DNA from: Phytophthora hibernalis
Lineage: Eukaryota; Oomycota; Peronosporomycetes; Peronosporales; Peronosporaceae
Assembly (NCBI GenBank): GCA_012656075.1
Contig: JAAKBF010000030.1
Location: forward strand, 434,001 to 498,000
Direction of reading: 5' to 3'
Length of the DNA stretch: 64,000 bases
Shown here in pieces: positions 8,612-18,130 of the stretch. How positions within the stretch are numbered: the stretch's first letter is position 1; each line of letters begins with the position of its first letter. The position numbers and the translations under genes were made by a program. The notes under the pieces were generated by a model. It had not been told where the DNA came from, ran no database searches, and worked only from the letters and a program-made list of their open reading frames with translations.

Positions 8612-10678
8612 CTAGTCGTTGTGAAGACGGTTCTCTCGCTCCTGGAGGCGACGACGCAGCATCTTGCCAGACGCGTTTTTCGGGATGGACTCGATGAACT
8701 GCACCTCGCGCACCTTCTTGAAAGGAGCCACGTTCTCCGCGACGTAGTCCATGATGTCCTGCGGCGTCGGACGGGTGGGGCTGTCTGGGTTCATGAGCAC
8801 CACGAAAGCCTTCGGGATCTCTTCACCCATGACGTTCTGTCCGCGAACGCAGCAGCAGTCGGCAATGGCAGGATGGTGGTTCAGCACGTCCTCCAGCTCG
8901 CCAGGTGCGACTTGATGACCCTTGTACTTGATGAGCTCCTTTGCGCGGTCGATGACGAACACGAAACCATCGTCGTCGATGTAGCCGATGTCTCCCGTTC
9001 GAAGGAATCCGTCCTCCGTGAATATGCTATGGTTGGCCTCGTGGTTGTTCTCATAGCCCAGCATGACCTGCGGCCCACGGTACATCAGTTCACCCTCGTG
9101 GTTTGGCGGTAAGTCTCGGTCCGTGCTCATACAGCGAATACGAAGCTCCGTGTTCGGCACCAGTCGGCCAGCACTCCCTGAATTTTTTTAACAACAACCA
9201 CGTTAGCACTAGACCCCCGACTTCAGAGTACAGCGTTTCCTTACCGGTTTGCGGGTGTGGTCTTCACCGTAGTTTACAGCGGGAGACAACTCAGTCATGC
9301 CATAGATTTGCTTCACATTGAGTCCCAGACGGTCGTGTACGAGGCTTTCAACTTGCTTGCCAATTGGGGCACCACCGGACACAACAAACTCCGTCGACGA
9401 GATATCGAACTTCTCTACCAGAGGATGGTGTGCCAGGAACAGCACAGCAGGCGGCGCAATGTGAGCCGTGCGAATCTACAGTAGACAACTGGCGTGAGTG
9501 CTGATCAAACCCAACGCAACATCATACAGAGTATGGAGTTTACTCACCTTGTACGTCGCCAACGCGTTGAGGAACGTGTCTGGCATGAATCTTGGTAAGA
9601 CGACGATGCTCTTGCCCTGAAGGATGCTGAGGTGAATCAGCATCATGCCGTAGATGTGGAAGAACGGCACGAGACCCAGGAAGTTGTCGCCTTCAGGTTC
9701 TACATGGCTCACTTGCAGAGCGTTCGCCAGCAAGTTTCTGGCACTGAGCCCCACACCTTTGGGGTTGCCGGTCGTTCCACTCGAGAACGGTAACATCAGC
9801 TTCAAGTTTGGATCAATATGTTGGTAGGTGAAGTCGTACTCGGTCTGGGCTGCCATTTCACTACAACAATGAAGACATACCCCACCATTAGCCATAGTTC
9901 ACTCCACAGACCCAACAACGAGGTCGTACTTGATGCTCTTGAGGTCGTGCGTCTCGGTCGTCTCAGTCGTTCCCATCGTGAACGTGACGGTATTCGTCAA
10001 GCCCGCCATGGATGCAGCTTCAACTGCCACGTTCTTCAGCTGCTTGTGGGTCACCAGGTAGTTCGCCTTGGACTGCGTGAGTTGGTACGCCAATTCATTA
10101 GGCACGAAAAGCGGCGACGCCGGAGAGCACACAGCCCCCATCCCCGTCAATGCTTCACGAACGAAGTAACAGCGACTTCAATAGTTAGATACAGCTACCC
10201 TACAATTTAATGATTTGTAGCTCACCTAGAACGACCATGGGGTACTCGATGCAGTTGAATGAATGCAACAGCACGACGTCCCCTTACGAACCCCTTCCTG
10301 TGCGAAAGATGCAGCGAGGCGTCGAGCGCCCGTGAAGAGTTCATTGAACGTCACCTTCTTGTGGGTGACTCCACACACGAACGCCGTCTTGTCCCCATTG
10401 ACTCGAGCTTGTTGCTCGACCACCTCCCAAATGGTATGACTGGGGATCTCGATGTCGTTGTGCGGGGACTTGTGCACGATCCGATTGAAAGCTTCGGTCG
10501 GGTCTGGCAGGTTCGCCACGTGCTCGGCTGCAGCGGACGACGAGAAGTTGGCGAGACTCGGCGTCGTGATACCTCTCGTGAACGGAATTTGCTGGACGAG
10601 AGCCTTGCCCAGAACACGACGACTGGCCAAGACGGTCGGACGTTTTACCACTAGACGCAACACGCGCTTTGTCAGCAT
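8612..10678 (-). CDS. 4-coumarate-CoA-ligase-like acyl/aryl-CoA synthetase, five exons
   Basis: An AMP-forming CoA ligase of the ANL superfamily: it activates a carboxylic acid to an acyl-AMP and then a CoA thioester. Exons on -: 10678-10226, 10152-9912, 9860-9548, 9475-9245 and 9177-8612, all with GT-AG introns of 51-73 bp. Motifs in order are FSSGTTGNPKGV (AMP/phosphate loop), QIYGMTELSP (adenine box), ELMYRGPQVMLGY, RTGDIGYIDDDGFVFVIDR, KGHQVAPGELE and the catalytic lysine in PKNASGKMLRRRL. The N-terminus from MLTKRVLRLVVKR is basic and Ser/Arg-rich, like a mitochondrial presequence. It ends RLHND, so there is no peroxisomal SKL. One defect: in exon 1, near 10280-10283, a G-run appears one base short, which shifts the frame before the expected DVVLLHSFNCIEYP. 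This may be a sequencing indel because everything else is intact. Substrate is not predictable. Confidence 0.85.
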
Positions 10679-10706
10679 TTTGTATGGGAATGTGGACCCA
10701 AGTCGA

Positions 10707-10723
10707 CCGAACGGAGAATGAGG
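10707..10723 (-). promoter_or_regulatory. Initiator-like element of the ligase gene
   Basis: On -, CCTCATTCTCCGTTCGG lies about 30 bases before the ATG at 10678. The TCATTCT part fits the oomycete initiator, while the flanking CAWTTT part is absent. A second TTCATTCTG lies farther upstream. Confidence 0.4.
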
Positions 10724-11140
10724 AAGGTGTCCGAGATGCCCGAGAGATCTCGACGATGACCGTTTGAGGAGATGCACACGTTGTAGAGGAGCAGCTATAG
10801 ACACGAGCGATGGGACGGATGGCACAGAATGAAGTCTATTTGTATGTGGAGTCACTCCTTCTAAGGAAGCTTGATGAAGCTTACAAATCCCAAGTAAGTT
10901 GGGGTGGTGTCAGTAGTTGAACCAGGTTGAAGTTGGCCGTCAGTCGATGTTGCGTGTATGAGGATGGCTTCGGCATGGCGTTTAACCGTCGGAAGGCTAA
11001 TGCTCGCACCTGAACCGGGATCTGAGGGTTTGGACTTAGCGAAATTGGTTGTTTGACCGGCAGAGCTACTGACGCGGCAGAGTATTGTGGCAATGTTTGG
11101 CTTTCTTCGCAGGCGCAACTATTTCGTATTTCAACTGCAG
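10724..11140. other. Intergenic, no gene recognised
   Basis: Short open frames occur on - (10881-11201 and 10861-11118) but lack motifs. This is the probable 5' flank of the ligase gene and the left flank of the Harbinger-like remnant. Confidence 0.4.
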
Positions 11141-11192
11141 TGGACGCCTGCCACAAATAGCGTAGGCGACTGTCATATCTGCTGCAGATATG
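11141..11192 (+). repeat. Left copy of 52-bp inverted repeat
   Basis: Starts TGGACGCCTGCCACAAATAG and ends in the near-palindrome CATATCTGCTGCAGATATG. It pairs with 12768-12819 on the other strand and differs at two positions. Confidence 0.8.
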
Positions 11193-11513
11193 CCGAGGCA
11201 TATCGCGGCATATCGCCTCGCGGACCTAGAATCTGGTCTCACGAGACTCACCTACCCCTGGATTTATGCGGTGAACCCATCTTAAAGGTTAGTGTTGGAA
11301 ATTGTGAACTTTATGCTGATCCTCACTCTGATCGAATCGACCGTCACTCTGGCGACTTAAACGGCGACATATATCTTCCGACGCCCCGACAAGCCACTCA
11401 CTCTTTAATCTGCCGCGAAAACGCGAAGACGGTGAGTGGAGGAGATTCAAATGGATTGATGTATTATTAATTGTGCTCCAACGCTCACAACTACTGCTTT
11501 TTCTGTAGCGAGC

Positions 11514-11828
11514 ATGGTACACCTGACCCATTCGACGGTCCACTGGAAGCTTCGCTGTATCCAGGACTCGTCAAGCAACGAGGAGAACACGTCGCCAAAC
11601 GTGCAGCGCGAGCAGACATCCAAGCGCAACGGCGTCTCCACCGGCAGCCAAGAGATGAAGGCCAAAGTTGACGACGCCTCCACGTGCACCCTGACGCCCC
11701 CATGGCTTCCACCTGGCACCTCGAAGCTAAACTGGAGGCCGACGAGCGCGCGCCGTGAGAAGGAGGACGCCCGCGCACGTACGCAGGAGATGATCATGTT
11801 GATCGGTGCGATCTTCAAGAAAGAGTAG
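11514..11828 (+). CDS. Small frame inside the Harbinger-like remnant
   Basis: A 104-codon frame with a C-terminal charged helix, ARREKEDARARTQEMIML followed by IGAIFKKE. That pattern is reminiscent of the helical tail of Myb/SANT-like partner proteins of Harbinger transposons. The DNA-binding N-terminal part is not visible. The - strand frame over the same bases (11447-11974) shows nothing recognisable. The assignment rests mainly on context. Confidence 0.3.
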   Translation: MVHLTHSTVHWKLRCIQDSSSNEENTSPNVQREQTSKRNGVSTGSQEMKAKVDDASTCTLTPPWLPPGTSKLNWRPTSARREKEDARARTQEMIMLIGAIFKKE

Positions 11829-12304
11829 TTGCCGGGGACACGATTTGGGCGGTGTCCGCGGTGCAGAGCTTGCACACGATAGCAGCGAGCGTGATCACTG
11901 CTGTCAAGCTCCGCCAGACCGTCAGCTGGAAGAGGAGCTCTGAAGACCTGCAGATCAAGACATAGGGGGCTCATTCAACTGTAGCGTTACACTAACCAGC
12001 TACCCCTGTTAACAATACAACTGCGATTCATGTACAAACAAGGATTGAGAGAAGTAGAAGAAGAAGAGTTTGTGTTCAACCTCCCGCCAGAAGCTCGGCA
12101 CCAACTCCTATCACACGAGCGTCCAGCAACAAGTAGAGCTACTAAATTGTTACTAAATTGCAGACGCAGTTACACAAAGAGAAGAGCATGTTATTTACGG
12201 GCCGCCACCACGGTCCCGACGACTATCACGTACTTGTTTATCGCTCAACTACACCGTCAGCTCCATGCCATCGCTAAACGATAATGAATACAACATGAGC
12301 TTAC

Positions 12305-12600
12305 CTTGTTAGGCTGGTGGCGTTGAGGAAGTTTTATCGCTCGCGTACGTGTACAGCGACATCCACGCTGACTTGTTCGGAGGGTCCAAGCACTCGACGG
12401 TCAGGTAGTGCCTGCTCCGCATGGCGATCCGCCATTCCTCAAGCAGGAGCAGCCTGTGCAGCTCCGCGCGAGCCTTGTGCAAGTCAGCCTCGTACCTCAG
12501 GAACGCCCCGACAAGCAGAGCAGCGTGTCCGTGTCGTAGCTCTCGTCCATGTCTGCTCGAGGGAGACAAAATTCGAAAGTGAGGCCAAGAGTGGAATCTA
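12305..12600 (-). pseudogene. Harbinger-like transposase N-terminal fragment
   Basis: On - the sequence reads LRYEADLHKARAELHRLLLL, EWRIAMRSRHYLTVECL and PPNKSAWMSLYTYASDK. A +1 shift then gives NFLNATSLTR directly before a donor, AACAAG|GTAAGC at 12305. The pattern YxxxSDKNFLNATSLTR is characteristic of oomycete Harbinger-type transposases as I recall them. An upstream frame (to about 12697) joins only with another frameshift. The catalytic DDE domain is not found downstream, so the gene is truncated. Confidence 0.5.
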
Positions 12601-12761
12601 GAAGGATTTCGCCCGCGGGGTGTCCGTACACAAGTGTCGCGTTCAACGTTGGGCCGCGGATGTCTTTGCTGGGCTCTGGGCTCTTGTAGCCGGACACAGT
12701 GCGTCAATTTACGACATTTATGGCAGACGCCTCGGCCGATATGTCGCCATATATCTTTTAT

Positions 12762-12792
12762 GGCTGTCATATCTGCAGCAGATATGACAGCC
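12762..12792. repeat. 31-bp palindrome
   Basis: GGCTGTCATATCTGC, one central A, then the exact complement to GACAGCC. It overlaps the right inverted repeat of the Harbinger-like remnant. The left copy at 11141-11192 keeps only the inner part of the palindrome. Confidence 0.8.
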
Positions 12793-12819
12793 GCCTATGC
12801 TATTTGTGGCAGGCGTCCA
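12768..12819 (-). repeat. Right copy of 52-bp inverted repeat
   Basis: The reverse complement of this segment matches 11141-11192 at 50 of 52 positions, which defines the outer limits of the putative Harbinger-like remnant. Confidence 0.8.
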
Positions 12820-13240
12820 GTCGACGCCGTTCTCCGTTTATGACGTTTTGACGTTAGCCACCAACTCGGTTCGGGTGTTCATCAGCTTGCACTCGAGGTG
12901 GTTGTTAAAATGAAAAGTCCAACACGTTGTAGGAGGCTCACTACAGTGTAATTTATACCGTTATTCCTATCTACCTGTTCTCTAGACGAGTGCTCAGTCT
13001 GAGGCAGATTTGAAACTGAGCTCGTCCTTGGAACTTGTCCGCGGATGCGCTTCGCTTCTCTGCCTACTATAATAGTCCTCATCGCACGATTGGAGGAGCA
13101 GGATACTCTGCTCCGTATGGGCTCCCTTAGTTCGTGATAAATTAACCTCCACAAATATCTGTTTTAGGAGGAGTTGCATACATTTCTCATATTTATGGGT
13201 AGCCGACAGACTACCCACAGTGGTCTTACCGCCACTCCCA
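12820..13240 (-). other. 3' flank of Copia remnant, probable LTR sequence
   Basis: On - this follows the stop of the Copia frame at 13241. A purine-rich TGGGAGTGGCGG right after the stop could be the polypurine tract, which would place the 3' LTR here. No second LTR copy was found in the window to confirm the boundaries. Confidence 0.35.
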
Positions 13241-14950
13241 CTAAGTACTAGGGATAAGTCCAAGATCTCGAACACCTAGCTTCTCTCTTAGCTTTAAAAA
13301 CTGTTTAGTTGGCAGTGCCTTCGTAAGAATGTCTGCTGTCATCTCTGTGGTTGAGCAGTAGGCAATCTTGAGGGAGCCAAAGAAAGTGAGTGGTTATGGC
13401 ATCTCCTGAAAGAGATGTGATTTCCTCAAAAGGCCCCGTGCAAGTATGGTGTGACAGCAATGCTGCCATTAAGAACCCCGGAAACCACAAGGCCAACAAG
13501 CAGATTGAGATTAGGTATCTCTTTACGAGAGACCTTGTTGAGCTTGGCAGGTTCACTCAGTGCGATGAGTTCTGCCTCTGCAGTTGAGAGCGATACGCCT
13601 CCCTGTTTGTTACTACACCATTATACACTAGTACCAGCCATTTGAATAACATAGCCAGTAACGGATTTGCGTTCTTTCGGTTGACACGCGAAGCTCACAT
13701 CTGTGTACACTTCGTAAGTCACGTATCTCTTTTTCCCATCGAGAAACAGACCGTACGTCGACATCCCTTTCAAGTATTTGAGTACCCGTCTAGCCGCATC
13801 CCAATGTGTACAGTTGTAGCATGATAGAAACTTACTAAGTTCTCTAACTGCATTAAAATATCCGGTCTTGTCCCACGGACTAAATATTGGAGTGTTCCAA
13901 CGATGCCTCTGTAGTCTTAAGGCTGCACAGCAATATGTTCTGCGCTCAACTTTGTTTCTGCCTCTAGTGTGAGGCCAGGAACTTGTGGTTTCATCACAGG
14001 CGTGCTATTGACCATGTTATATTTAGTGATCAGCTCTGCAATGTATTTGCGTTGTGAGATCGTCATCACGCGCTGGTCCCTCTTGCGCTATACCTCCATT
14101 TTCAGAATGTAGTGGATGTCACCCAGATCCTTCATTTTGAACCGATTTGACAGCTCTACTTTGATCTTGTCGATCAGACTCATATCCCGCGACAAGATCG
14201 TTAAATCGTCAACATATACCACGACTATAAGCCATTCTTCTCCCACTTTTTGCACGTAGATTCAAACTCTTTGTGGCAGCGTGCAAACCCCATCGATATC
14301 AAGAAAGTATAAAGGACTCTATATCAGATACGAGGGGCTTGCTTCAAACCATATATGCTCATTTGAAGTTCACAGAGTAGATTCTCGTAGCATCGCTTCG
14401 CAAAACCATGAGGTTGCCTCATGTAGATCGTTTGCTCTCTTTCCATTGTGCCGTTGAGGAATGCTGTATGGACATCCATTTGGTGGATATGACAGTCTAA
14501 TATGGTCCCAATAGCCAAACCTAGGCGTAGCGACTAGAATCGCGTCACTGGTGCGTACACCTCATCACAGTCAACCTGATACTCTTGGTGGTTACCTTGT
14601 GCGACGAGGCGTGCTTTGAATCGCTAGACAGTTCCGTCAGCGTTTACTTTACTACTAGTACCCAATGACAGGGCAAAGCATTTCACCCAGGTGGCTGTGG
14701 TACAAGTTTCCACGTCCCATTCTCAATCAAAGAGTCAAACTCAAGCTCAGGGGCTTGTTTTCATTGTTCTTTATGAGGTCTGTTCATGGCTTCTTGCAGT
14801 GACCGGGGTGTAGGCACTTTGTGTCCTAGTGAAGTCTGACCAATGGTCTTGTCTATCATCGCCTGGAAACACTGATTGTACTGGCATAGTTTCGGTTTCT
14901 TAGTCTCTCGACGTGGTCACGGCTCACGGCGCGGTTGTGCCTCCACGAGT
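13241..14950 (-). pseudogene. Ty1/Copia pol remnant (reverse transcriptase and RNase H)
   Basis: Read on - and in pieces, it contains RFKARLVAQGNHQEYQVD (about 14600), HIHQMDVHTAFLNGT and MSIYGLKQAPR (14518-14324), the catalytic YVDD box in VVYVDDLTILSRD (about 14220), STAEAELIALSE (about 13580), and the C-terminal STTEMTADILTKALPTKQF before the stop at 13241. Stops and frameshifts interrupt it throughout. The RNase H middle (13381-13543) lies on the opposite strand; see the separate entry. The 5' part toward 15000 is not clearly recognisable. It is a dead element. Confidence 0.8.
13376..13548 (+). other. Inverted block inside the Copia RNase H
   Basis: Bases 13381-13543 encode Copia RNase H on + (KESEWLWHLLKEM, VQVWCDSNAAIKNP and KQIEIRYLFTRDLVE), while both flanks encode the same gene on -. 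The block is bounded by GCCAA at 13376-13380 and TTGGC at 13544-13548. Turning it round in thought gives one continuous Copia order on -, with no base missing at either edge. It is a 163-bp inversion at a 5-bp inverted repeat. Confidence 0.85.
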
Positions 14951-15294
14951 CCCGCACGTTGTCGTTTACGTGTATCTCCCACTGCTCCAGTAGACTCAAT
15001 TGCAGGTGCTTCAGCTCCCACTGCTTCCGTGGTCTGATACGACTCCCACTGCCTCGATAATCTCGGCGGCAGGTGATTCCACTCCTTTTGCTGCGGGTGA
15101 CTCTCGCGCAGCAAATTCGATTGTGAGCTGCAGCAATCTACAACGCCGACATCGCCCGTTTGTTGCTGACCAAAGCACAGCTGACTGGTGAAACCGTTGA
15201 AAATGCAGATGAGGTTTTAATGATGGTGTCTAATGCCCCTCCGCGCCCTGAACGTGGCTGAGGACAGTTTCAGACCTAGATCGCAGCGAGCTGT
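14951..15294. other. Spacer between the two Copia elements
   Basis: Only short frames without motifs are present, for example one on - at 14917-15114 rich in Glu, Thr and Arg. It may be the decayed integrase-RT linker of the left Copia. No RNA gene or promoter was recognised. Confidence 0.35.
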
Positions 15295-15646
15295 TGTTTA
15301 CGTTAAGTGCGAGTCGCGAACTTTACGGTAAGTTAACCTTTAACTTACCTGCTCGTAAACTTACTGGAAGAAAGAAACGGAATCTTCCTTCGTCTGACTG
15401 CAGCAGTTTTAGAAGGAAAGACACCACGAAGCATGCGTGGCGCTCCTCGAACTGAGCCAAACCTACCTACTGTTGGAGCTCGTCGCTGTACGGTCTGTTG
15501 CGGCCGGAACGTCAAATCGGTCCAAGCCGATCTCGGACCGGCCCGCAAGGGAGCCACGAGTGGCTGTAGATGCAGTAGTGGTTTGGAGGAATAAGCACGT
15601 AACTACGATCAATAGACTCAGTTTCTAATTCGATCTCAGACCAACA
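15295..15646 (+). repeat. Probable 5' LTR of the + strand Copia element
   Basis: It begins TGTTTACGTTAAGTGCGAG and ends GACCAACA, giving the TG..CA ends of an LTR directly before the gag frame at 15665. The first 85 bases recur in inverted orientation at 32447-32531, where the copy also starts exactly at TG, so the left boundary is well supported. The right boundary is an inference. The start contains AAGTTAACCTTTAACTT, an interrupted form of the palindrome kept in the other copy. Confidence 0.5.
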
Positions 15647-15664
15647 AGTGTCTCACAACAGGTT

Positions 15665-16857
15665 ATGAGCCCAAGCGACAAAGACGATCTTCCGAGAGAG
15701 CACGGGACGGCCGACGGGGCCAGTGACCTGTTCGAAGAAGCGCGCTCGGCCACGAGTGCGTCAAACGCCCACGAAAGGGGCAGTCAAACCTCTGCAAGCT
15801 CCGAGCGCATGGAGGGGATTGAAGGACTCCTCGCGGGGATGGCACAGCAGTTCGCGGACCAGCAGCTGCAGATGCAAGCCCAGATCCGCGAGGCCACACA
15901 AGCGCAGCGATCGCCGCAGCTGCGCCTGGGCGGTCTTGCTGCACCCTCCGAGTACTCGGGCGCTGACTCCAGTGTGTTCGGTGACTACATGAAGACGCTG
16001 AACCGTAGCATGCGGGCTTCGTCGCTGGACGAGCCACCCAGGACGCCGCCGCAGCCGGCACAGCCCGCAGCAGCACATGCACTTACTCATCGGTCGCCGC
16101 CAAACCAGCCGCCACTACGAGGACCAGTGATGCCGCCGGCGCCGGCAGTAGCACCTGCGCCGCAAGACTTCTACCCGCCACAGCACTTAGTCCTGAAGAT
16201 GCCGAAGCCGATGGACCTGGAGTGGACGGGGTTTCCGAAGTTCACGGGCAAGGAGCTCTAAGCGGGCGTCGGCGCGGATTTCCTTTCCTGGGGGAAGAAG
16301 TTCGTGCAACGGCTGCGATGATGAGCGGCGGGGACTGGTCGGAAGAGTTCAAGATCCTCGCCCTCAGTGGCAAGATGTAAGGGCCGGCGTTGGCCTTCTT
16401 CGACAAGATGCAGCCACTGTGGGCCACCGAGGCGAACACAGTGGACCACATGATGGACCGGATGCTCGCATTCTACGCGACGAGGACACCGGTCACCAAG
16501 GCGATGGAGCTGATGTCGGAGACCAAGCCGAGCGACAGGTCTTGGACGGAGCCCTTCCAGTACCTGGTGTACGTCGCCGAACGTTCGGGGTGCCCCGACC
16601 AGTTCGTCCTCCAGTGCGTGTGAGACTCGGCGGTGGGGGACGGGAAGCGAGCAATGCTCACCCGCCTCGACTCGAGCCGGGTCGACGCCATGCGACATGC
16701 ATGGGAGCTGGTGGCTTTCGCCAGCTAGTACGAGACCAGCACCAAACGCGCTGGTGGAAGCCGCGGGGGCCCAGCTCGAGGCGGCAACGGCGGTCGTGCA
16801 GATCAAGGTGGACGCGGCCAAGGGTTCGTCGCCCCGTGGAAGCTGACGATGACCGGG
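15665..16857 (+). pseudogene. Copia gag, multiple nonsense mutations
   Basis: The ATG at 15665 opens a Gln/Ala-rich helix (MAQQFADQQLQMQAQIREAT) and a proline-rich linker. It then enters the gag core DLEWTGFPKFTGKEL and continues in the same frame with FLSWGKKFVQRL, FDKMQPLWATEANTVDHM, MLAFYATRTPVTKAMEL and AMRHAWELVAFAS. Four stops interrupt this one frame: TAA at 16259, TAA at 16378, TGA at 16621 and TAG near 16726. A frameshift then separates it from the zinc-knuckle frame. Apart from the stops the reading is continuous for nearly 400 codons, so the element is not ancient. Confidence 0.8.
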
Positions 16858-17567
16858 CCTGCTGGATGTGCGGCGACACCGGGCACCTGAAGCGGAACTG
16901 TCCGAGTGGAGAGAGCTTGGATGGCGCGAAGGTGACTCTGGCCGTTGGGCGAGCGGAGATCGGCAGCTCCAGCAAGAACAATGTCTGGATCCTGGACAGT
17001 GGATCGAGTGTCCACTTGGTGAACGACTCGAGTCTGCTGCGCAACGCCGTGGACTGCGCGGACACTTGGCGCACCGCTAACGGTGGCGCACTCAACGTCT
17101 CCCTCAAGGGCACCGTCGGCATCAGGACGGTGGTGGACGGCGGTATCGTGGAAGTGGACCTCATGGATGTCTACTACTGCGAGGAACTGACCAACAACAT
17201 TATGAGCTATGCCTCGCTGGATGAAAAGGGCGCGTTCCTAGTCCGGCGTGACAACAAGAGCTACATGGAGCGTGCGGCCGACAGCAAGCGCGTTTTCGAG
17301 GTTCGACGCGAAGGGCGAGCGCTCATGGTGGACAGCATCGGCGGTTGCACACAGCTCGAGCGGGTGAATGCAGTTTGCGCGCCTGCGCAGAGCGATGTGG
17401 ACGACGCCGAGGAGGTCAAGACCGAGTGCACGCTGTTGGAGCTGCACGCTCGGCTGGGGCACCTGGCGTACGACACTGTTGAGAGGATGGCAGACTCATC
17501 GGGCTCTGGCGTCAAGCTGACAATCCGCGACCGGCCGAACTGTCTCACGTGTGCTCGGGGTAAGTAG
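16840..17567 (+). pseudogene. Copia zinc knuckle, protease and pre-integrase domain
   Basis: Open frame with the CCHC knuckle CWMCGDTGHLKRNC (about 16861), the retropepsin active site VWILDSGSSVHLVND (about 16983) with catalytic Asp-Ser-Gly intact, and the GAG-pre-integrase segment ELHARLGHLAYDTVERMA ending CLTCARGK. A TAG at 17565 stops the frame right after the last cysteine motif, where integrase should follow in frame. These domains belong to one polyprotein with the segments on either side. Confidence 0.85.
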
Positions 17568-17570
17568 ACA

Positions 17571-18130
17571 CGCGTCAACCAGTCGCACAAGGACACGGGG
17601 TGGAACGCGCCGGTGGACAAGCTCGGCGGCGTTATATGTAGCGACATCAAGGGTCCGATGGCGCCGACGGACCGGAACGGGAACCGGTACCTGATCAATT
17701 TCGCCGACCACAGCTCCAACTACGTGAGGGTGTTCCTGGCCAAGAACAAGGTCGCGGCGACGAAGAGGTTCGAGGAGTTCCTGGCCTTCTTCGAGAAGCA
17801 GAACAATTGCCGTGTGCACGTCACGGCGGCGGCGAGTACAAGAACGTCGAGGATTTCTGCCGTGCGACCGGGGTTCGCCGGCAGGTCAGTGAGGCCAACA
17901 ACCAAGCGTCGAACGGCAAGGCCAAGCCGATGCACAGCTCGATCCTGAACATTGCGCTGCATGCTCTTCGCGAGCGGCCTGCCGTTGAAGTTCTGGGGCC
18001 ATGCAGTAGAGTACGCCGCCTACGTGCTGAACCGCAGCCCGACCAACGGGAACCCAGAGCGGCAATCGCCGTTAGCGATGCTCACGGGCAAGCCCTCGAA
18101 CCCGACGGGCATCGTGACGTTTGGCAGCCC
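17571..18130 (+). pseudogene. Copia integrase, frameshifted
   Basis: Integrase core begins VICSDIKGPMAPTDRNGN (first catalytic Asp in SDIKGP, about 17640) and continues YLINFADHSSNYVRVF. A frameshift near 17815 moves to the frame with HGGGEYKNVEDFC (expected position of the second Asp, here His-Gly-Gly-Gly-Glu) and NNQASNGKAK, where the DDE glutamate is replaced (Lys-Ala-Lys-Pro). Another shift near 17950 leads to FWGHAVEYAAYVLNRSPTN. The enzyme is dead. Confidence 0.75.

Larger units (their letters stand above)
11141..12819. mobile_element. Harbinger-like DNA transposon remnant bounded by 52-bp inverted repeats
   Basis: A 52-bp sequence at 11141-11192 recurs in inverted orientation at 12768-12819 with 50 of 52 identities. 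Between them lie a + strand frame (11514-11828) and a - strand frame with a Harbinger-type motif (12305-12600). That is the two-gene arrangement of PIF/Harbinger elements, a transposase and a Myb/SANT-like partner. The element is far shorter than an autonomous one (about 1.7 kb) and its coding parts are broken. The repeats may be the terminal repeats or subterminal foldbacks; no target duplication was pinned. Confidence 0.45.

Noticed and set aside
15295..15646. Stand-alone MITE
   Set aside because: The sequence directly precedes a Copia gag with TG..CA ends, so an LTR is the simpler reading; the 85-bp copy at 32447 also starts at the LTR tip.
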